From the NCBI RefSeq assembly GCF_021018895.1, contig NC_079377.1, positions 10,546,501 to 10,610,500 on the forward strand: 64,000 bases of DNA, given 5' to 3'. The notes beneath the pieces are model-generated. The model was not told where the DNA came from. It did not search any database and saw only the letters and a list, made by a program, of their open reading frames with translations. Of this stretch, positions 53,101 through 64,000 are shown piece after piece. This DNA comes from Seriola aureovittata (lineage: Eukaryota; Chordata; Actinopteri; Carangiformes; Carangidae). How positions within the stretch are numbered: the stretch's first letter is position 1; every line of letters starts with the position of its first letter. The position numbers and the translations under genes were made by a program.

Positions 53101-53506
53101 GCAACAAGAACAAACTAATAGCCTAAAAAACAATCTTCTGTGTTGCCAAAAATAAACGGTACACAGAGAAATGTTTGTGTGCACAACACATTATAATATG
53201 ACGCAAAAGTTTGCTTCCGTTCCTTCAAGGGGCTCAAGATTGAAAACATTATACAATGAACAACAACTTGTAATGTTACGTTAGGATGCCATAGATTAGT
53301 GTTACTTACGTGGAAAGTTTCCTTGTCCAGAACAGCACCCCGGGCCATATCTCTCTAAGCTGAACAGCTCGGGCCAAATTTCCTTTTATTTTACCCAAAA
53401 TATCATTAGATTCACCATCGAGCCTATCCGCGTACGGCAGAAGTTTGTTGTATACGATGTCTTTTTGAGGAACAAAACCCAATGTGTCAGACTGTGCCTT
53501 TTTCAT
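29400..53506 (-). CDS. psme4: Proteasome activator complex subunit 4 (PA200/Blm10)
   Basis: Large HEAT-repeat solenoid that caps the 20S proteasome, mainly in nuclei. In mammals it promotes ubiquitin-independent breakdown of acetylated core histones in DNA repair and spermatogenesis. I traced 46 exons that keep frame throughout and give 1,828 residues (human 1,843). Recognisable blocks in order are [20 protein letters not shown] near residues 66-85, [83 protein letters not shown] and a C-terminal DUF3437-type domain. The last residues, SPCYYA, carry the Tyr-Tyr-Ala (HbYX-type) tail that inserts between proteasome alpha subunits. The start ATG at 53506 opens [20 protein letters not shown], which resembles the vertebrate N-terminus. 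The gene is head to head with wdr27. Confidence 0.97.
35186..35219. repeat. (TA)n microsatellite in psme4 intron
   Basis: About 16 TA units in the intron between exons 30 and 31, just upstream of exon 31 in the genome numbering. Confidence 0.9.
35811..36110. mobile_element. Interspersed repeat with GA microsatellite
   Basis: It begins GGCCCTGTTCAGACCTGGCA, a sequence I recall as the end of a common teleost non-autonomous transposon repeat, and includes a GA/GT-rich tract at 35998-36052. It lies in psme4 intron 28. The opposite terminus was not found. Confidence 0.45.
36345..36480 (-). pseudogene. Truncated Myb/SANT-like transposon protein fragment
   Basis: The minus-strand frame reads MPKRKSKEG, a Lys/Arg-rich linker, then [19 protein letters not shown] before a stop. 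The [13 protein letters not shown] segment resembles the first helix of Myb/SANT-like domains in PIF/Harbinger accessory proteins and their host-derived relatives (NAIF1, MSANTD). The rest of the domain is absent. It does not fit psme4: exon 28 joins exon 29 in phase without it. Confidence 0.35.
39821..40010 (-). mobile_element. tRNA-derived SINE in psme4 intron 18
   Basis: On the minus strand an A-box-like TGGTTAGGG (39981-39989) is followed by an exact B box GGTTCGACTCC (39928-39938), about 50 bases apart as in a tRNA promoter. A body with a GACAGAGAG-type purine-rich part follows. This fits an abundant teleost SINE-like repeat. The borders are approximate. Confidence 0.6.
41088..41116. repeat. 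(TA)n microsatellite in psme4 intron 17
   Basis: About 14 TA units, close to exon 18. Confidence 0.9.
42254..42370. repeat. Short fold-back element in psme4 intron 13
   Basis: Arms CCAAGAAAAGTTGAAT-TGGGG (42254-42274) and CCCC-TTGATTCAACTTTTCTTGG (42348-42370) are inverted copies differing by a small indel. The interior carries CATCTCTCATCCAAGAGGTT, a word I recall from a widespread fish repeat. Confidence 0.7.
45972..46411. mobile_element. MITE-like element in psme4 intron 5
   Basis: The terminal inverted repeats are imperfect: AGGGTATCACTTTATTTT at the left, and AGGGTAACTCATTATTTT when the right end is read in reverse complement. The interior is AT-rich with several TTTCCTA/TTTCTTA words and no long frame. 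No obvious target-site duplication was seen. Confidence 0.55.
47409..47434. repeat. 26-bp perfect palindrome in psme4 intron 4
   Basis: A perfect self-complementary sequence with arms AAAATCAAGCTCA and no spacer, 50 bases before the exon 5 acceptor on the minus strand. Confidence 0.95.
48658..51582 (-). other. psme4 intron 3 (largest intron)
   Basis: A 2.9-kb intron with no repeat of clear family. It contains one strong candidate cassette exon at 50234-50290. Confidence 0.7.
50234..50290 (-). other. psme4: Candidate in-frame cassette exon of psme4
   Basis: This 57-base segment has a pyrimidine-rich acceptor (CTCCTTTCACATTCAG) and a consensus donor (TG/GTAAGG). Both borders have the phase of the flanking junction (phase 2 after exon 3 and before exon 4). 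It has no stop and would add 19 residues ([11 protein letters not shown] core) between NWFP and SVESVLK. The human protein has no such insert as I recall it. It may be alternative or a chance pseudo-exon. Confidence 0.35.
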
Positions 53507-54100
53507 ATTACCAATTCAAACCGGCTAGCTTCACTGTGCTAGCGAAAATTCAGTTTTACTTCGTTCGGTTTCCCAGTGCACGTTGTTATGCTACCCGGCT
53601 AATATAACGGCTAGCAGCTCCCCAGCTAGCTACCCTCTCTGATGAATCCTAAGGTTGTTATGGCCCGCACACTGACTAAGTTATGAAATTCACAAGTTGA
53701 TAACACGCTAGCTTGCCACCTAGCTTAAGTTAAGTCAGCTTCCGTTACCGGAAAACACCAACATGATCAGTTTCATTTTATAAAAATTATTAAGGCTAAC
53801 GAAAAACACGGGTTTATACGGAGAACGCGTTGGCACTCGAATACCCCTCTTTCGGCTAACGTTATCCTACGAACCTGACAATCCGCTAACGGTCTAGCTA
53901 AAGTTAGCTCTCTACTACGAAATCACAGTCATATCCCATGAAGTATCAACGTCGACTGGTTCATCCAACTACGGCAAAGGAGATCGCAGACGACACCCAG
54001 CTACCCGCTACACAACACAGACGTCATGTCCGCTGGCTTATCAGAAAACTACATTTCCCAGCATTCCCCTCTCCATTCATGCTTTTTATAAATGCTTAAC
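53507..54100 (-). promoter_or_regulatory. psme4: psme4 promoter and 5' UTR
   Basis: Five GCTAGC hexamers (53524, 53538, 53610, 53625, 53707) and several GCTAACG or GTTAGC variants crowd the first 400 bases upstream of the start codon. At 54048-54067 lies ACTACATTTCCCAGCATTCC, the M4 / ZNF143-type core-promoter motif (ACTAYRNNNCCCR) found in housekeeping promoters. No TATA box is evident. Confidence 0.55.
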
Positions 54101-55155
54101 CTTTGGCCACTCACACAGGAGGACTTGAAATCCACTTAGGGCTTCGTGTCGACTCAGGTGTTTTTTCTACTGCAGTAATTTGCTCTTTTTTTTAGGCCAA
54201 AATGGCTACCCCAAAGATCTTTACTATTTTGTGAGAATCTTTTACCCCAATTATCCTCATTATTCATGATTGAGTAAATGTTACTGTTGCCACGATTGCT
54301 AAGCTATGAGTACTAATTGCCAAATCACAAAACACATATGCAGAGGCTATACACGCAAAATGAAGCTAAAAGGCTAATAAATTGATATATATGTACATAT
54401 AATAGTTAATGCAATTCAACAAGTCTCAGCCCATAATAGCATTATCATTCAATCATTAATTTTGTGGTGGAGATTTGATCAGTCTTGTGAATTTAGATTT
54501 TGATTTGTCATTACTGTAGACTGGTCATGTATGATAATAATGAATGGTAACATGATCAGTACTGCGCATGGTGTGGATGATAGTGAACAGTGACCGCCAT
54601 CTTGCGGTTAAAATAGGTACAAGTAGCAATAAACGATTTATCAAACAGTAAGAAGTCCCACTCTGACCGTATTTTCAAGTATCACTGTGGTCAAACATAC
54701 TGTAGTCTACCAAAAACGGCTAAATCTACCGCTTAGGATAGAAAAATGTAGTGATGAGAGATTTAAAAAAGAACCGAGGCGCTTGTGATAACTAGCATAT
54801 GAAAGAAATATCTTAAGAGGCATCAGATATTTATCAGACCAAGGTTAGTTTTTATTTTCGATTGTGTGTTAAACCCTACTCTGGCATAGACAATCTAATG
54901 TAACGGAAATTGATCTGGTGTCCTAGCAACCTGTAGCATTAGTCCAACTGAAACTTTGGCATCGAGGAAACGTCGTCTCAAAACGTTAGCTAGACCTAAT
55001 GCAACTTTAATTTGAGTATTTTTGCAACAAAAGTAACTGAAATACAGGGTAAAGTTCAGTCTTCAGTCTGGTTTAACAGGAAACAATTAGCTGTATATTT
55101 GCTGGCGGCAGCACACATCACAAAGGGTCGTGTCGTGGTTTGTGGAGGAGCTAAG
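54101..55155 (+). promoter_or_regulatory. wdr27: wdr27 promoter and 5' UTR
   Basis: Contains CCGCCATCTTG (54594-54604), a near-perfect YY1 site of the kind found just downstream of start sites, with a partial NRF1-like TGCGCATG nearby. The frame is open upstream of the chosen ATG to about 55012 but contains no other ATG, so the 5' UTR probably reaches the start from the same exon. The start site is inferred. Confidence 0.4.
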
Positions 55156-61018
<5,863 letters not shown>

Positions 61019-63311
61019 GTCAGCCTCCCTGTCGTCTTGACAGCACTCACTCACCTTTCACTTATGCTCATGCACATAAAATAAAACGGGAGCTACTGCT
61101 GTTTGATGGCTCTGGGTTTTAAAAGTATGACCCATTTTATAGTTCACTCCATGACTGGCTAACTGTCTGTTTTGCTTGGCCTCAGACAATTCTTTTAAAT
61201 TGTACTTATTGTAGATTTATAGAAAGTCTTGTTGGCTATTACAAGAGCCACTGAGAACCTCCTCATTATCTGTAAATATAGAGGATGGAAAAGATTCCAT
61301 CCTTTGCATTGTGGGGGCTGTCGCTGCGGTATTCATAATTAGATTCCCCTCAGTTTCCATTTGCCACATAGGCAGGTACTTGAAATTTTGCAAAAGTAAG
61401 ATTACAAAACATTTAGAGTGATACATTTTTACTAATAAGCCCAGTTTGTTGCATGGATGATTCTTGCAGTAGTGGATTCCGAGGTAAAAAGATCCTATTT
61501 GTGGTTCTTTGGTGTATCATTAGGATCTGTCAGCTTGAAACTATTCTGCTGGAGACCTACAGTATACTGAGGTTTACATGTTGCTCTTACAGAGAGTTAG
61601 TGCTGAGAAAGCCAGTATTAGCTGGGCTCCCCACAGCTGGAGTGAGGGGAGCTGCCAGTGCCTGACTATGTAGGAGATCTTCACGGGAGTCTAGAAGTGC
61701 TGCATGACTACAATGTCGACCAAAAACCACAAACATTTACAGACATAGTGCTACCCACTATGCTGCTCTCATGCATCTCTGTATTGTTAAGGATATCTGC
61801 AGAAGTGTATACAAATTACACCATAAACCTCTGAGACTCCTGGAAAGGAAAATGTTCTCCACTATAAGTCTGGCACAAGTCTGAAGGAGCTTTTTAAAAA
61901 GGTTTTGTGTGAGTGCAGATTAGATATCTTTTGTCATGTCACACTGCCGTGTAACATAATCATGAAGCGAACGAGGACTGTTGGCTTTTCGAGATGATGA
62001 TAATCAGGCGCTTTTACTTTTTGCATGATGTCACCTGTCTGAAGTGTAAACCCCAAGTCCTGTTTTATGGTTGGGATAATCAGTGGACTACTAAAGCAGC
62101 ACTTTCATAGAAAGTGATCAAGTCAATAATAACAATAACAATATACCTTAATACTTCACTGTTTTTCTTTGTTAGGAATATGTAACTTTATAAAAAAGGT
62201 GCCTTAATTTTTCCATGAATGTCATCAATGTCAAAAAATGAAACGACAGGCTTAGATTTATATAAAAATACTGGGGGCTCATCCACAGTATCATCTGAAT
62301 GACTGCTGCAAGACAATAAGTACCTTATTGTTTAGTACTTCTTGTTAGGTTTCATATTTGTAATTGCTTTCAGTCTTCAGGTATGGTGCCTTTTTACTTC
62401 CACTCTTGCTTCTTTTCTCTTCCTGTGTGCCCCACTTTTCACAGCTCAGTAAGGCAATAACTCATACCAGTGACTCTGGCTACAGTCAAAATAATACCTT
62501 AGAGTCATATATACCTGCTATGGTTTATACATTTTTAGAAGCTTGAATTATTTAGTCTTTTTCTTGGGCCACATTCCATCAGCTAACTTAGAGGGAGGTC
62601 TGACTTTTGCCATCTCCCATTCTCTGACTAAAAACTCATGAGCCTCGTCGCTTCTAATGCAGGCAACCCAAACTGTATAACAAGTCGTTGAAATAACAAA
62701 TCACATACACACATCTAAAATATTGATAGATATTTTAAGTGTTGTCAATCCAAGCAGCCAAATAACCTCTCATGGTTTTTAGTCCTAAACACAGCAGGAA
62801 GGCTACATGATGGTGCAGCACTTTACTGGTTACTGTCACCATAACCATTTGTAGCTCTTACACATCCTGATATGTTGAGCTAGATTGAAGAATTTCCGTA
62901 TTATGAAACTTTTTGCCGTAATGGTTAAGACAGCTTAGGCTAAGCTTTACATAATGAGAGCTGTAAGAGGAGCACTCAGCAAACTGCTGTGATTTTACGC
63001 AGATATGACACGACTTGGAAATTTGTCTGAAACTCTCACTTTGCTTCAAATAGCATCTAGTGTAAAGTCAGCGTAAATTATAAGATTTTTACTGCCCCAT
63101 AAAACTAAATGACCATTATACATCAGCAGGGAGTCAATACGGCTGTTGAGCAACGCCAAGTAATTGCGTTGCCCGGTAATTAGATTTCTGGCATAAAATG
63201 CTTATTGCATATAATCTGTTCTGGCTCAAAAGCTAGTTCCAGTACCACCTTCACACACAAAACAGTGGAGGAATGGAGGAAGGTACTACATGTGAGTGAC
63301 CAGTGGCAAGA
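61019..63311 (+). other. Probable wdr27 intron, no exon confirmed
   Basis: The last confirmed exon ends in phase 1 at 61018. A short segment at 61474-61487 (acceptor TTCTTGCAG, donor GAG/GTAAAA) would fit as a 14-base micro-exon but cannot be recognised. No other segment resembles WDR27. Confidence 0.4.
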
Positions 63312-63658
63312 GGGCTGAACAATTAATCGAAATATTATCAAAATTCCAATATGGCCAAGTAGAATATTCAAGGTCAGGAGGTGTAACTTTGATGAGGGTA
63401 AAATGTGCCACAATATGCCTTTATAAATGAAGCATTGTGGTGCTACAGAGATACCCCGGCCTTCAAATCATATTCTCCAGACATAGGGGAGCATGCATGT
63501 TTGGTACAAACCCCAGCAGAAATCACGTTATCATTTTTATATTTTTTTCAGGGAAAATGAAATTCAAAAATGATCATTTCCAGTTCAAGTCTCATGACTC
63601 ATATTGCAATCGCAAAATATCTGTCAAAATAATCGCAATATGATATGTCACTCAGCCC
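63312..63658. mobile_element. MITE-like repeat with GGGCTGA ends
   Basis: Exact 7-bp terminal inverted repeats, GGGCTGA (63312-63318) and TCAGCCC (63652-63658). The interior has ATTAATCGAAATATTATC and AATCGCAATATGATATGTCA, words I recall from a common teleost repeat. It is non-coding. Confidence 0.5.
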
Positions 63659-64000
63659 CAGGTGGGACAACACCTTTCAATATTAAGTTAAAAAAGCAAT
63701 GCCATATTTGTTATGTACTGTTTTATACTGTCTTTGCTGATTTGTACAATATAGTACCAATTTGACCTAAGTTTAATACCAGGTTCACAAAACCTTGTAT
63801 ATTGCTTTGTAAGCACCTGATACAATGAAGGCTTCTTCATGGAAAAAAATTAAGTTGAACTAAGAAAGCAAGTAAGAATATTGCTTTTAAAGAAGCAACC
63901 CAGCATAAATAGTGCCAGTAATACTTTCATTTGGGGCTGTACAGATAAAGAATCAACATGTACCTAGAGAAGCTATTTTCAATTCAAAATCCAAGGAAAA
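63659..64000. other. AT-rich end of window, nothing seen
   Basis: No exon or repeat boundary recognised; possibly still within a wdr27 intron. Confidence 0.4.

Larger units (their letters stand above)
29400..53506 (-). other. psme4: psme4 coding-exon map
   Basis: Exons 1-46 from 5' to 3' (plus-strand coordinates, high end first): 53506-53310, 52085-51945, 51699-51583, 48657-48613, 47359-47210, 45836-45773, 45688-45614, 45192-45070, 44976-44884, 43670-43405, 43238-43052, 42949-42860, 42751-42687, 41933-41783, 41662-41564, 41462-41393, 41255-41188, 41049-40834, 39590-39433, 39276-39181, 38727-38672, 38556-38500, 38335-38280, 37892-37794, 37612-37550, 37466-37371, 37157-37026, 36911-36702, 35704-35568, 35313-35260, 35145-35016, 34888-34807, 34701-34548, 34421-34352, 34264-34139, 34049-33897, 33773-33669, 33560-33469, 33387-33256, 33139-32931, 32791-32706, 32586-32458, 31779-31624, 30069-29907, 29803-29670, 29534-29400. 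Every border is AG/GT and the lengths total 5,487 bases, an exact multiple of three. Single borders could be off by a few bases where alternative AG or GT sites lie close. Confidence 0.9.

Noticed and set aside
62364..62546. Segment with DSGYSQN considered as a later wdr27 exon
   Set aside because: The acceptor phase does not match the last confirmed exon and no donor follows before a stop.

Overview
This window is vertebrate nuclear DNA, almost certainly from a ray-finned (teleost) fish. Genes are split by GT-AG introns and have AATAAA polyadenylation signals. The intergenic DNA is AT-rich, dense in microsatellites and fold-back repeats, and contains a tRNA-like SINE. It holds four protein genes I recognise, three of them complete. 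There is no sign of bacterial, plasmid or viral organisation.

Layout: (1) 1-17.8 kb has no gene I can support; it holds microsatellites, a fold-back MITE with a half copy, and a TTAGG-type pentamer array. (2) 18050-22563 (+) is erlec1, the ER lectin with two MRH domains, in 14 coding exons giving 484 residues, with 3' UTR to about 23.4 kb. (3) 25093-26736 (-) is gpr75, an orphan class A GPCR in one coding exon (547 residues), with a probable non-coding first exon near 27.4-27.6 kb. (4) 29400-53506 (-) is psme4, the proteasome activator PA200/Blm10. I traced 46 coding exons that join in phase to 1,828 residues ending in the Tyr-Tyr-Ala proteasome-docking tail. (5) 55156 to at least 61018 (+) is the N-terminal part of a WD-repeat gene that best matches wdr27: 12 exons, about 414 residues, remainder not found in the window. 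(6) 61-64 kb has no exon I can confirm and contains a MITE-like repeat.

The order erlec1(+), gpr75(-), psme4(-) matches human 2p16. The head-to-head partner of psme4 differs: wdr27 here, ACYP2 in human. The genes do not form a pathway operon. Two act in protein quality control: erlec1 in ER-associated degradation, psme4 in regulation of nuclear 20S proteasomes.

I found no undescribed biological system. The best leads are an unannotated in-frame 57-base candidate cassette exon in psme4 intron 3, a 19-bp perfect hairpin between the convergent erlec1 and gpr75 ends, a nested hairpin just upstream of erlec1, a CRE and a G-rich tract at gpr75, a probable bidirectional psme4/wdr27 promoter, and several uncharacterised fold-back or MITE elements. 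All gene names come from protein recognition by reading; no database search was run.
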